Shown piece by piece: positions 46,482-55,511 of a stretch of DNA of 64,000 nt; within the stretch, counting starts at the first letter, position 1; the number at the start of each line of letters is the position of its first letter. The translations under genes and the position numbers were made by a program. The notes below the pieces were generated by a model that was given only the letters and a program-made list of their open reading frames with translations, had not been told where the DNA came from and searched no databases. The DNA comes from an uncultured Lachnospiraceae bacterium (GTDB taxonomy: Bacteria > Bacillota > Clostridia > Lachnospirales > Lachnospiraceae): contig CANRNJ010000008.1 in the NCBI GenBank assembly GCA_947631955.1, forward strand, positions 1 through 64,000, given 5' to 3'.

Positions 46482-46964
46482 ATGGAAATATGGGATGCTT
46501 ATGATAAAGATTTCAATAAAATCAGCAATATGATGTTGATAAGGGAAGAACCTATTCCCGATGGGCTTTTTCATTTAGTCAGCGATATCATCGTGAAACA
46601 TAACGACGGAAGCTATTTGCTGATGCAGCGTGACAAACGCAAACATTTCGGCGGTATGTGGGAGGCTACCGCGGGAGGTTCGGCATTACGCGGAGAAACT
46701 CCTTTGGAATGTGCGGTGAGAGAGCTGCGGGAAGAAACCGGAATTGAATCCGATCATTTGACTGAAATAGGACGAGTGAGAGGCCATAATACATTGTATG
46801 TTGAATTTCTTTGTGTGACAGACTGTAAAAAAGACAGTATCATCTTGCAGGATGGGGAAACCATTGCGTATAAGTGGGTGAGCAGAAATGAACTCATCTC
46901 TATGAAAGAAAGCGAATTGGTAACCGAACGTATGCAGAAATTCATGGAGGAATTACGACCGTAA
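46482..46964 (+). CDS. Nudix hydrolase
   Basis: Protein of 160 aa with a complete Nudix box, GGSALRGETPLECAVRELREETGI (Gx5Ex7REUxEExGU), near residue 65-88. It should hydrolyse a nucleoside diphosphate linked to another group. The first ~35 residues (MEIWDAYDKDFNKISN) resemble the N-terminus of isopentenyl-diphosphate isomerase-like Nudix proteins of Clostridia, but the substrate cannot be read. The ATG at 46482 has an AAAAGG element upstream; the ~230 bp before it hold no gene. Confidence 0.88.
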   Translation: MEIWDAYDKDFNKISNMMLIREEPIPDGLFHLVSDIIVKHNDGSYLLMQRDKRKHFGGMWEATAGGSALRGETPLECAVRELREETGIESDHLTEIGRVRGHNTLYVEFLCVTDCKKDSIILQDGETIAYKWVSRNELISMKESELVTERMQKFMEELRP

Positions 46965-47106
46965 TTGTGTTTATCTGTTTGTATCAAAATCTTAAAGAAC
47001 ACAGATCCGGCGTGCGGCAGCTATCGTATGTTTTTCGGGTGTCATGTACCGAGGCGGTGCAGAGCAGGAAGACTGAAGGACTGCGCAGCGCATTTTGATT
47101 GACAGC

Positions 47107-47146
47107 AAAAGCCGTCACGTCTTGAATCTAAGATGTGACGGCTTTT
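47107..47146. terminator. Bidirectional terminator between the Nudix gene and galK
   Basis: A 16-bp stem with one mismatch (AAAAGCCGTCACGTCTT / AAGATGTGACGGCTTTT), A-run on one side and T-run on the other, between the convergent Nudix and galactokinase genes. Confidence 0.8.
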
Positions 47147-47188
47147 AAAATAACGTAGAATCACTTTTTCAGCGCTGCCGGGATTTTC

Positions 47189-48472
47189 CTACAGCACTTT
47201 GATCCCGCCCTGTTTTCTGATGGAGAGCACATGGCAGGTGCCTTCTCCGAGGATGTTTTCGATAAATTGTTTATAACCTGCAACCGCTTCTTTTTTTACA
47301 AAAGCCTGTATCGTTCCGGCAAAACCTCCGCCGTGCACGCGGCATACGCCGTTATCTTTCAGGTAGTATTCGCTGAGCATAAGCGTGGTGGGCACAGGCT
47401 GCGTCTGTTCGTATTTGTTGGAGTAGACGTTTTGCAGATATTTATAGGAAGAACTGCCCGACTCCCGGATCACTTCGAGGAAATCCGTAAAACGGCCCTG
47501 TTTCAGAGCGGCAGATGCGCGGCTTACCCGTTCTACCTCGGTCAGATAGTGGAAAGCGCGGAGTATGCAGCGGTCCCCCACTTTGCCGTAAAGTTCCGGC
47601 AGGGCGGAGAGAAATTGATCCAGCGTGATCTCGTTCAGATATTCTTTGCCGAAGAAAGCGGACACTTCTTTCATCTCTTCAGGGATCGCGGCGTAATCGT
47701 CCGTCAGGTTGGCGTGGGAGCCTTTCGTGTCCACGATACAAAGCTGATACCCTTCCGAGGTAATGTCAAAGTTTATTTTCGTGACAACAGGCTTGGCGGG
47801 ATCGGCGAAGTCGATATGTACAAAGTCGCCCACGCTGCACGCGATCTGGTCCATCAGGCCGCTGGGTTTGCCGAAATATACGTTTTCCGCATACTGTCCG
47901 ATGATCGCAATATCCACCGGAGAAACAGACATATCGTTGTAAAGACCGGACAGGATCGTGCCGATGATGGATTCCAACGCTGCGGAAGACGAAAGGCCGG
48001 AACCGCTCAGCACGTCACTGGTGACATAAGCCTTAAACGGACCGGTTTTGCCGCCGTGGTCCTGAATCCCTTTGATAACGCCTTTGATCAGCGCGGTCGT
48101 AGTCCCCTTCGCTTCCTCGGTGATGGCAAGATCCGTGACGCGGAAGCGGATCGGGTCGTAACCTTCGGACACAAACTCCACAAGGTCGTTGTCCGCCGGA
48201 CCGACAACAGCGATGGCGTCAAGATCGATGGAGGCCGCCAATACCGTGCCGTGCTGATGATCCGTGTGATTTCCGCAGATCTCGGTCCTGCCGGGGGCGC
48301 TGTAGATCTCCACATCTCCTGAGCCGAACAATTCTTCATATTTAGCTATGGCTTTCCGGTATCTGCTGCGCTGTTTGGCCAGAATATCCTCTCCGCCGCC
48401 GTAAATATCTTTCAGCTTGGCGTCAAATGTTCCGTTTGCAATCTGTTCCTGTAATTTTGTTGAATGAATCAT
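47189..48472 (-). CDS. galK: Galactokinase
   Basis: GHMP-family sugar kinase of 427 aa that phosphorylates galactose at C1 in the Leloir pathway. The galactokinase signature appears as GRTEICGNHTDHQHG near residue 60 (GHNTDYN-like), the ATP-binding GHMP motif as GSGLSSSAALES near 145, and the C-terminal GHMP motif as CRVHGGGFAGTIQAF. GGAGG precedes the ATG. No other Leloir gene (galT, galE) is in the window, so it must work with genes elsewhere. Confidence 0.93.
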   Translation of the reverse strand: MIHSTKLQEQIANGTFDAKLKDIYGGGEDILAKQRSRYRKAIAKYEELFGSGDVEIYSAPGRTEICGNHTDHQHGTVLAASIDLDAIAVVGPADNDLVEFVSEGYDPIRFRVTDLAITEEAKGTTTALIKGVIKGIQDHGGKTGPFKAYVTSDVLSGSGLSSSAALESIIGTILSGLYNDMSVSPVDIAIIGQYAENVYFGKPSGLMDQIACSVGDFVHIDFADPAKPVVTKINFDITSEGYQLCIVDTKGSHANLTDDYAAIPEEMKEVSAFFGKEYLNEITLDQFLSALPELYGKVGDRCILRAFHYLTEVERVSRASAALKQGRFTDFLEVIRESGSSSYKYLQNVYSNKYEQTQPVPTTLMLSEYYLKDNGVCRVHGGGFAGTIQAFVKKEAVAGYKQFIENILGEGTCHVLSIRKQGGIKVL

Positions 48473-48574
48473 ATAAACCTCCAATCCCATAAGACTTATA
48501 AAGATACATCTATTTTATCTGATTTTGTGCAAAACATAAAGAGGTTTCGGGAGAAAAATGCCGACGCCGCAAGG

Positions 48575-50554
48575 TCATTCCTCTTCCGGACCCGGCCGCC
48601 TCTCTGCCAGTACATTTCGGCTCAGACTGACGTAAGCTGACAGAATGTAGACCGCATAGATCAGAAAAAACACGCTCAACGCGATTGCAACAATGACCGC
48701 CGGACTGCTTATTCCCACCATTACTCCCGGTTCCGGTTCATGACATAGTTTCAGGATAAAGGGAACCGCGATCAGAACGGCCGGGACCGCAGGCATGGAG
48801 TAGTAGATGATAAACTGGTTCCGCAAAGCGCGCACCATGTCCTGCCGGGCCATGCCAAGTTTGCGCAGGAGTTCAAACTGGCGCCGATAACGCTCCGTTT
48901 CGCAAAGCTGCTGTATCGTCAGGATCGCGGCGGCGGTCATGGTGAGAGCAAGCGCTATATAGAATAGAGGGAAAACCACCAATAATATGAGCATGTTCGC
49001 CATATCTTCTTCGTTTTTTCTGGTATCGATAAATATATATTCCTGCTGGGGTTTTTGTTCGTCCCAGCCTGTTTCGGAAATATCGTCTAACGCCTTTAAT
49101 TGTACGTCTGTCACCGGCTCCGCCGTTTTGGCGGCATAGGCCGTGTGGTGCACGGGCAGTCCGGCTGTCGTTTCGTCCGGAACTACCAGAATATAATCTC
49201 TTCCGTTGGTCATATCATAGAAACCCTGACTGAGGTGCTCGGTATAGATGCTTCCCGAAGACAGGGAGGTGCCGTTTAGCGTCAGTGTTTCGTCGCAGTC
49301 CCGCAGCGGTCCTTCAAGAAAGGATTTACAGTGGATCAGGTACTTTCCCGGCGCCGGTTCCACGGCCGGATAACCCGCTATGGCCCGCAGCATGGCATAA
49401 TCGCTGAAACGAAGGACGGGGTCAGAATCATAATCATAGTTGTCATGAGCGGCGTGCTCACAGATATAGTCCATCACCTGAGTGCTGCCGGTTAAGTATA
49501 TCCGGTACAAAACAGACTGTTCGACCGGAATGTTTTCCGCAATATAATCCAGATAAGGGCGAAAATCTTCTTTTTCCCATTCAGCGGAGAGATAGAGGTC
49601 GAAACAGGCGTTGTCTGCCGCTCTGCCTTTGGTCAATCCGTTTATCATAAAACCGCTGCCTTCCGTGAGGAGCGTGGCGGTAAAGATCAGGGAGATTACC
49701 GCCATAATGATGCCCATAGTGGCTGTTTTGGCCGTCAGGGTCCGAAACACCAACAGGTTCTGCCCCTTGTATTTCTTTGCGGAATGTCGGTCAAAAAAGG
49801 CGGGTACACCCGAAGCGAAGCTGAGAAAAAAGCCGAATAGGAAAAGGATGACGCATCCCGCGCCAACCATACCCAGCGCCACACCGCCGGCCATGAGCAG
49901 GCAGGTTCCGATCACTCCCAAGACAATGGACGCGATGAAGATCCCGCGCCGGTTCCGCTTGGTCTGAATGACCGCGTTTTCATTCTGTTTGTCATAGTAG
50001 ATTAGGTCATAGATTTTCATTCGACGGATACGTTTACGGTTCCTGTTGAGAGCGTATAGATAGATGGCGGTAAGATAGATCATGGTCAGCAGGGCGGCGG
50101 GGACGGAAAGCGTCACGGCAAAGCGGTACGGAAGCCCAAACAAGGACATCACGACGGCCCGTATCGCCTGATAGAGCAATCCGCCCAAGGCGATGCCGCA
50201 AAATAGGCTGACAACACCTACCGCCAGATTTTCCAGAAAGAAAAGCCGGGCTGTTTGATCGTTTGTGATGCCGCTCAGAATGTATAATCCCAGCTCCCGG
50301 CTGCGCCTTGTCAGTATGAACCGGGTGGAATAAGACACTAGCCATCCGAAGATGCAGACGACCACAATGCTGACAAAGACTATTACCAGAGGCAGAGAAT
50401 CGAGGCTCTGGGACAGATTCCGCACTTCATTGGAAAATGCAAGCCCGTTAAAAGCATACAGCAGCGCGGCGGCCATCACCATGGTGACAAAATAGACGAG
50501 ATAATCCTGCGCCTGCCGTCTGGCGCTGCGCAGAGAGAGTTTAAATAACGTCAC
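48575..50554 (-). CDS. BceB-like ABC transporter permease
   Basis: Membrane permease of 659 aa with about ten hydrophobic segments and a large extracellular domain (~300-520) between TM7 and TM8, the hallmark of BceB/VraG-type peptide antibiotic transporters. It has FtsX-like segments at both ends. The N-terminus MTLFKLSLRSARRQAQDYLVYF is the typical family start, so I chose the GTG at 50554, preceded by GGAGG at 8 bases; it overlaps the 3' end of the ATPase gene by 14 bp. Such transporters also act as the sensor for the partner kinase. It belongs to the neighbouring BceA/BceS/BceR-like genes. Confidence 0.92.
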   Translation of the reverse strand: MTLFKLSLRSARRQAQDYLVYFVTMVMAAALLYAFNGLAFSNEVRNLSQSLDSLPLVIVFVSIVVVCIFGWLVSYSTRFILTRRSRELGLYILSGITNDQTARLFFLENLAVGVVSLFCGIALGGLLYQAIRAVVMSLFGLPYRFAVTLSVPAALLTMIYLTAIYLYALNRNRKRIRRMKIYDLIYYDKQNENAVIQTKRNRRGIFIASIVLGVIGTCLLMAGGVALGMVGAGCVILFLFGFFLSFASGVPAFFDRHSAKKYKGQNLLVFRTLTAKTATMGIIMAVISLIFTATLLTEGSGFMINGLTKGRAADNACFDLYLSAEWEKEDFRPYLDYIAENIPVEQSVLYRIYLTGSTQVMDYICEHAAHDNYDYDSDPVLRFSDYAMLRAIAGYPAVEPAPGKYLIHCKSFLEGPLRDCDETLTLNGTSLSSGSIYTEHLSQGFYDMTNGRDYILVVPDETTAGLPVHHTAYAAKTAEPVTDVQLKALDDISETGWDEQKPQQEYIFIDTRKNEEDMANMLILLVVFPLFYIALALTMTAAAILTIQQLCETERYRRQFELLRKLGMARQDMVRALRNQFIIYYSMPAVPAVLIAVPFILKLCHEPEPGVMVGISSPAVIVAIALSVFFLIYAVYILSAYVSLSRNVLAERRPGPEEE

Positions 50555-51302
50555 TGACATCACCTCCCAACGCGGCCAGCACATCCAGAATCTCGTGGTA
50601 AAATACGCTTCGTCCCCGATTTCCCCGGAGCAGCTCGTTAAAGACCCGGCCGTCTTTGAGAAACAGCACCCGACCTGCATAACTGGCGCTGTAGGCATCA
50701 TGCGTGACCATGAGGATGGTGGCTTTCAGATCCCGGTTCATCGTGGTCATGATCTCCAACAGATTTTTGGCTGCTTTAGAATCCAGCGCGCCGGTCGGTT
50801 CGTCGGCCAAAAGCAGGGACTGCCCTGCTGCGATGGCGCGCGCGCAGGCTGTTCTCTGTTTCTGTCCGCCGGAGATCTGATAAGGAAATTTTGAGAGAAT
50901 ATCTGTGATGCCCAGTTTCCCGGCCACCTCACGCACCCGGTCCTGTACTGTATCCGCGTCCATGTGGTTTAAAGAGAGAGCCAGACCGATATTTTCTTCA
51001 ACCGTCAGGATGTCCAGCAGATTAAAATCCTGAAACACAAACCCTAGCCGCTCCCGGCGAAACTTTGCAAGTTTATCTTCGGACAGATCGGCGATATTCT
51101 CGCCGTCCATCAGGATTTTTCCCGCGCTGACTGTATCGATGGTAGAGATGCAGTTGAGCAGAGTGGTCTTGCCGCTGCCTGATGCGCCCATAATGACCAG
51201 AAACTCACCGTCATCCACCTCAAAGCTTACCCGGTCCAAAGCCTTGGTGACGTTGTTTTTGCTGCCGTAATATTTTTCGATATTCTGTACCTGCAGCATC
51301 AT
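50541..51302 (-). CDS. BceA-like ABC transporter ATPase
   Basis: ATP-binding subunit of 253 aa. Walker A is GASGSGKTTLLNC, the Q-loop is around VFQDFNLLDILT, the signature is SGGQKQR, and Walker B is LLLADEPTGALD. The last ~20 residues overlap the permease gene. It belongs to the MacB/BceA group of ATPases that work with FtsX-like permeases, here the BceB-like protein. GGAGG is upstream of two adjacent ATGs. Confidence 0.93.
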   Translation of the reverse strand: MMLQVQNIEKYYGSKNNVTKALDRVSFEVDDGEFLVIMGASGSGKTTLLNCISTIDTVSAGKILMDGENIADLSEDKLAKFRRERLGFVFQDFNLLDILTVEENIGLALSLNHMDADTVQDRVREVAGKLGITDILSKFPYQISGGQKQRTACARAIAAGQSLLLADEPTGALDSKAAKNLLEIMTTMNRDLKATILMVTHDAYSASYAGRVLFLKDGRVFNELLRGNRGRSVFYHEILDVLAALGGDVSDVI

Positions 51303-51456
51303 AAAGCCTCCTTTCTGATAGAGTATAATAACTCCAGAATCCGTCTGCTTTGCAGCCGTCGTGCTGACGCACTTTAAGATTCATTTACGTACTGACATCT
51401 GAGAATATGGTACAATAAAAGGGGCAGCGTTTGTATCGAATTACTATTGATTTTCC

Positions 51457-52467
51457 TTACGTTTTTGTAAGGTTTTCCCGGACGGGAAAAAGAAGCGTCA
51501 CACAGGTTCCCTCTCCTTCCTGCGAGGTCAGGCTGATGTCCAGATCCAGAAATGTTGACAATCTTTTACACAGGTACAGCCCCATACCGGTAGCTCCGCC
51601 CCGCGTCCGTCCGTTTGTACCGGTGAAACCCCGGTCAAAAACGCGGGGAAGTTCATGAGCCGGAATACCGATTCCGTTATCCCGGACGGTAAGCCGTATC
51701 TGTTTTCCGTAAGACTCGGCGGCGATAGTTATGACCGGATCCCCGCTTCGGTAACGGGCGGAATTTTGGAGCAGTTGTCCGAGAATAAAAACGGCCCATT
51801 TTTTGTCCGTGAAGACCTGACGATCCAGTTCTCGCGTTTCGATTCGGATACCGCTCTGGATCAGCAAAGACCGATGATTTTCCACCGCCTGCGAAACGAT
51901 TTCGGATAAGCCGGTCTGTCGGATCACGCAGTCGCGCTCCGGACTTTCGGCGCGGGCATAAAACAAGGCCCGTTCAATATGGGCTTCGATCTGCGCCAGT
52001 TCAAAATCCAGTTTTCGCCGGGAGCTGTCGTCCAATTGTCGGCAGATCAGACGGGCGGCGGTGAGGGGCGCTTTGATCTCATGAACCCAGCTTTCCACAT
52101 ATTCCCGATATTCCCGCTGCGCCGCCTCAGCGTCGGATACTGCGCCGATCATCGCCCGGCCCGCGCGGCGCATCAGGTCAAAAAGGCAGCGCTCATAGAG
52201 TCTGTCCGCCGCGGGAACACATTCGGCAAACAAATATTTTTTATCGAGATTTTCCAAAATGTTTTCCAGTTCCGTCATACGGGAACGAAGGCGCAGATAA
52301 TCCGTTATATGCACTGTCAGGAAGACCGGAAGCAGGACTAAAAACAGGATCGCAATGATCCCGGTCTGTGTGCCGGATGAGGCAAGGAAAAGAGCCGCCG
52401 CCGCAAAACAGATAAGCTGCAGCAGGATCCTGCCCAGCCGGTCAGATAAGAATTTGCCAAATGTCAT
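51457..52467 (-). CDS. BceS-like intramembrane-sensing histidine kinase
   Basis: Histidine kinase of 336 aa with two closely spaced N-terminal membrane segments and almost no extracellular loop, the layout of kinases that rely on a BceAB transporter to sense antimicrobial peptides. The phospho-accepting His is in SWVHEIKAPLTAARL near residue 130. The ATPase domain has ENHRSLL/LLQNSARY (N box) and VRDNGIGIPA and GATGMGLYL (G boxes). Its start overlaps the response regulator stop codon by four bases (ATGA). It is separated from the transporter genes by a 154-bp gap. Confidence 0.92.
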   Translation of the reverse strand: MTFGKFLSDRLGRILLQLICFAAAALFLASSGTQTGIIAILFLVLLPVFLTVHITDYLRLRSRMTELENILENLDKKYLFAECVPAADRLYERCLFDLMRRAGRAMIGAVSDAEAAQREYREYVESWVHEIKAPLTAARLICRQLDDSSRRKLDFELAQIEAHIERALFYARAESPERDCVIRQTGLSEIVSQAVENHRSLLIQSGIRIETRELDRQVFTDKKWAVFILGQLLQNSARYRSGDPVITIAAESYGKQIRLTVRDNGIGIPAHELPRVFDRGFTGTNGRTRGGATGMGLYLCKRLSTFLDLDISLTSQEGEGTCVTLLFPVRENLTKT

Positions 52468-53132
52468 AACTGATACCCCATTCCCCGGCGGGTCTTGATC
52501 AGATCGGGCAGACCCAGTCCGGTGAGTTTTCCGCGCAGCCGCGTCATATTGACGCTGAGAGTATTGTCGTCAATATAGATCTGATTGTCCCACAGCGCAT
52601 CGATCAGATCGGCGCGGGAAACGATCTGCCCGGCATGTTCCATCAGGCAGGCCAGAATCTGTATTTCGTTCCGGGTCAGTTCTACCGTCTGTCCCTGCGC
52701 CGTCAGAGTTCCCTTTGTCAGACTGAGATGCAGTCCCGCCGCATCCAGTGCGTCCGCCGGTTCCGAAGCGCCGCCGCTCCGGCGTAAGACTGACTTGATC
52801 CTGGCCAGAAGGACCGGCACGCTGTACGGTTTGGTGATATAATCGTCACCGCCCAGACTCAGTGCCCGCACTTCGTCCGATCCCGAATCCCGGCTTGTGA
52901 TAAAGATGATCGGCGCGGGAACGGTCTTACGCAGGGCGGCACACAGCATAAAGCCGTCGCGTCCGGGCAGGCCGATGTCCAGAAGGATGAGATCCGGGCG
53001 TTCCTTTGCTGCCTGCTCGGTGATGGTGTCAAAATCCGTGGCCGGGAGCGGCCGGTATCCCTCGTTGTCCAGCAGCAGCGTCAGTTCGCTGCGGACGGCG
53101 GGGTCGTCTTCAATGATCATGATTTTCTGCAT
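52464..53132 (-). CDS. BceR-like OmpR-family response regulator
   Basis: Response regulator of 222 aa. The receiver (1-120) carries the acidic pair in IIEDDPAV, the phospho-acceptor Asp in LLDIGLPGRDG, and a Lys in YITKPYSVPV. The C-terminal winged helix (~130-220) ends DLIKTRRGMGYQL, typical of the OmpR/PhoB family. It should activate the downstream BceAB-like transporter genes. It is the first gene of the regulator-kinase operon. Confidence 0.94.
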   Translation of the reverse strand: MQKIMIIEDDPAVRSELTLLLDNEGYRPLPATDFDTITEQAAKERPDLILLDIGLPGRDGFMLCAALRKTVPAPIIFITSRDSGSDEVRALSLGGDDYITKPYSVPVLLARIKSVLRRSGGASEPADALDAAGLHLSLTKGTLTAQGQTVELTRNEIQILACLMEHAGQIVSRADLIDALWDNQIYIDDNTLSVNMTRLRGKLTGLGLPDLIKTRRGMGYQL

Positions 53133-53167
53133 TTTGCGATACCATCCTATAGATTTCTGTCATAACA

Positions 53168-53196
53168 ATTATAGTGGTCCGGCCGCATGAAAACAA
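53168..53196 (-). promoter_or_regulatory. Promoter of the BceRS-like operon
   Basis: On the minus strand TTGTTT (53191-53196), a 17-bp spacer and TATAAT (53168-53173), about 35 bp upstream of the response regulator start. Confidence 0.65.
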
Positions 53197-53223
53197 TAGG
53201 CATACGGCAGCAAATTCTCCCCT

Positions 53224-53252
53224 TTGATAATTCTATGGGATAGTGCTACAAT
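53224..53252 (+). promoter_or_regulatory. Promoter of the small Cys-rich protein gene
   Basis: TTGATA (53224-53229), a 17-bp spacer and TACAAT (53247-53252), about 70 bp upstream of the start codon; divergent from the BceRS-like promoter. Confidence 0.65.
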
Positions 53253-53323
53253 GAAAATATGTCTGCCCGGCAAAAAACGCCGGAAAGACTGCTTAGCAAT
53301 GTTTTATCATACAGAGGTTTTAT

Positions 53324-53653
53324 ATGAAGAAACAGATCGACGGGCAGATCAGTCTATTTGATTATATTGCGGAGGAAGAGAAGAAGCGGGAACGGGAGCG
53401 GCAGGAGCCGGTCCGGAAGACGGACACGGCGGCTTTGCGCATCGCGTTGTTTGAACAGTGCGCGGACTGTTGGTGCAGCGACTGTAAGCACAACGAGAAA
53501 CGGGAAGCCGTGCCGCGGGATTTCTCCGGGGTGAAGAAAGCATGTCCTTCCTGCGGCTTCTGCGTCAGCAGCGGTCGGGCGGAGATATGCGAGATCGGAT
53601 CTTACGACAATGGCTGCAGGCTGCGGGCCTCGGAGGAGGGCATAGGACCGTGA
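53324..53653 (+). CDS. Small Cys-rich protein with clamp-binding-like motif
   Basis: Protein of 109 aa, not recognised. Residues 8-13 read QISLFDY, close to the QL(S/D)LF clamp-binding motif of proteins that dock on DnaN. A charged Glu/Arg/Lys helix (EEEKKRERERQ) follows. The C-terminal half has nine Cys in clusters: CADCWCSDC, then CPSCGFC, then CEIGSYDNGC, suggesting one or two zinc or Fe-S binding knuckles. It has its own promoter (53224-53252). Its neighbours are the BceRS-like operon (divergent) and an ABC exporter. The function is unknown. Confidence 0.75.
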   Translation: MKKQIDGQISLFDYIAEEEKKRERERQEPVRKTDTAALRIALFEQCADCWCSDCKHNEKREAVPRDFSGVKKACPSCGFCVSSGRAEICEIGSYDNGCRLRASEEGIGP

Positions 53654-53731
53654 CGGATCCTCAGAGGAGGGCTGTTTTTTAAGCGGAAAGTCATTGCGGC
53701 GGACGCGGCGTCATAGGAGTGTATTACAGGT

Positions 53732-55498
53732 ATGCAGAGGGAAGTGCGGACATACAAAGCGGGAGAACTGCTGCGGCGGTTTCTTCCATATTATAAGAAA
53801 TACTTACATATTGTCGCTATGGATCTGTTCTGTGCGGGGCTGACTACCATATGCGAACTGGTGCTGCCGATGATCATCCGGTTCATTACCAATGCGGGCA
53901 TGAACGATCTGGCGTCCCTTACCGTATCGGTGATCTTACGCCTCGGCGCCCTGTATCTGTGTCTGCGTATCGTGGACACGATGGCGAATTTTTATATGGC
54001 GTACACGGGCCATGTAATGGGTACGCGCATTGAAACGGATATGCGGCGCGACGCTTATTCCCATTTACAGAAATTATCGGACACTTACTATAATAATACG
54101 AAAGTCGGACAGATCATGGGCCGTATTACCAATGATCTGTTTGACGTGACGGAGTTTTCGCATCATTGTCCGGAAGAGTTTTTTATCGCGGGCATCAAAG
54201 CGGTTATTTCTTTTATCATATTGGCGAGGATCAGTCTGGCGCTGACGCTCATTCTCTTTGCGGTAGTGCCTGTCATGGCGGTTACCTGCACGGTTATCAA
54301 TCTGCGTATGCGCGAGGCTTTCCGCAGGCAGAGGGTCCAGATCGGCGAGTTGAATTCCCGGATCGAGGACAGTCTTTTGGGGCAGAAAGTAGTCAAGGCA
54401 TTTACGAATGAGGAGAAGGAAAAGGAGAAATTTGAAAAGGACAACGTCAAATTTTTTGATCTGAAGCGGCAGACGTATAAATTTATGGCTTTTTTCCAGA
54501 CGACTACGAGGGCGTTCGACGGACTGATGTATCTGGTGCTCCTGACAGCGGGCGGAATCTTTATGGTAAAAGGAAAGATCATGCCGGGTGATCTGGTGGC
54601 GTATGTGATGTATGTGAGCACGTTGATCGCAACGATACGCAGGATCATCGAGTTTGCGGAGCAGTTTCAGCGCGGTATGACGGGGATCGAGCGGTTTGTG
54701 CAGATCATGGACAGCGACATCGAGATCTTCGACGAACCGAACGCCATTCCCTGCAAGGATCCCAAGGGCAATATCGAGTTTCGGAATGTAAGCTTTGAAT
54801 ATCCGGACGATCATAACGTGGTATTTAAGGATCTTAACCTGAATATCCACGAAGGGGAGAAAATAGCAATCGTAGGGCCTTCGGGCGGCGGAAAGACGAC
54901 GTTGTGTAATCTGATCCCGCGGTTTTATGATATCGATCAGGGCGAGATCCTGTTGGATGGGCAGAATATACGTCATTATACGCTTAAGAGCCTGCGGCAG
55001 AATATCGGTATGGTGCAGCAGGATGTTTATCTTTTCTCCGGAACCGTTTATGAAAACATTGCATACGGTAAGGAAAATGCCACGCGGGAGGAGATCGTAA
55101 ATGCGGCGGTGCGCGCGGGCGCCCATGAATTTATTACCGCGCTCAAAGATGGATATGACACTTATGTCGGAGAACGGGGCGTGAAGCTTTCCGGGGGACA
55201 GAAGCAGCGTATCAGCATTGCCAGAGTCTTTCTGAAGAATCCGCCGATCCTTATTATGGATGAAGCGACTTCCGCACTGGATAATGAAAGTGAGTTTCAG
55301 GTGGCGAAATCGCTGGAAGCGCTTGCAAAGGGGAGAACGACGATCACGATCGCGCACCGGCTCTCCAGTATCCGCAATTCCGACAGGATATTGGTTTTGA
55401 CGGAGGACGGTATCGTGGAGGAAGGCACGCATGACAGCCTGCTCGCGCTCGGCGGTATCTATCATAAATTCTATGTGACGGCGAATGAATTGAAATAA
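53732..55498 (+). CDS. ABC multidrug/lipid exporter, fused TM and ATPase
   Basis: Type IV half-exporter of 588 aa. The N-terminal ~320 residues contain six membrane segments. The C-terminal nucleotide-binding domain has Walker A GPSGGGKTTL, signature LSGGQKQRISIARV, Walker B LIMDEATSALD and the H-loop in TITIAHRLSS. It would function as a homodimer, since no second half-transporter is adjacent. The substrate is unknown. It is followed ten bases later by a MATE pump gene, and both may form one efflux unit. Confidence 0.93.
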   Translation: MQREVRTYKAGELLRRFLPYYKKYLHIVAMDLFCAGLTTICELVLPMIIRFITNAGMNDLASLTVSVILRLGALYLCLRIVDTMANFYMAYTGHVMGTRIETDMRRDAYSHLQKLSDTYYNNTKVGQIMGRITNDLFDVTEFSHHCPEEFFIAGIKAVISFIILARISLALTLILFAVVPVMAVTCTVINLRMREAFRRQRVQIGELNSRIEDSLLGQKVVKAFTNEEKEKEKFEKDNVKFFDLKRQTYKFMAFFQTTTRAFDGLMYLVLLTAGGIFMVKGKIMPGDLVAYVMYVSTLIATIRRIIEFAEQFQRGMTGIERFVQIMDSDIEIFDEPNAIPCKDPKGNIEFRNVSFEYPDDHNVVFKDLNLNIHEGEKIAIVGPSGGGKTTLCNLIPRFYDIDQGEILLDGQNIRHYTLKSLRQNIGMVQQDVYLFSGTVYENIAYGKENATREEIVNAAVRAGAHEFITALKDGYDTYVGERGVKLSGGQKQRISIARVFLKNPPILIMDEATSALDNESEFQVAKSLEALAKGRTTITIAHRLSSIRNSDRILVLTEDGIVEEGTHDSLLALGGIYHKFYVTANELK

Positions 55499-55511
55499 AG
55501 GTGGGATTTTG

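Noticed and set aside
51303..51456. BceR-type operator between the kinase and the transporter ATPase genes
   Set aside because: I saw a TATACT -10-like box for the ATPase gene but no clear inverted repeat or -35, so no site was annotated.
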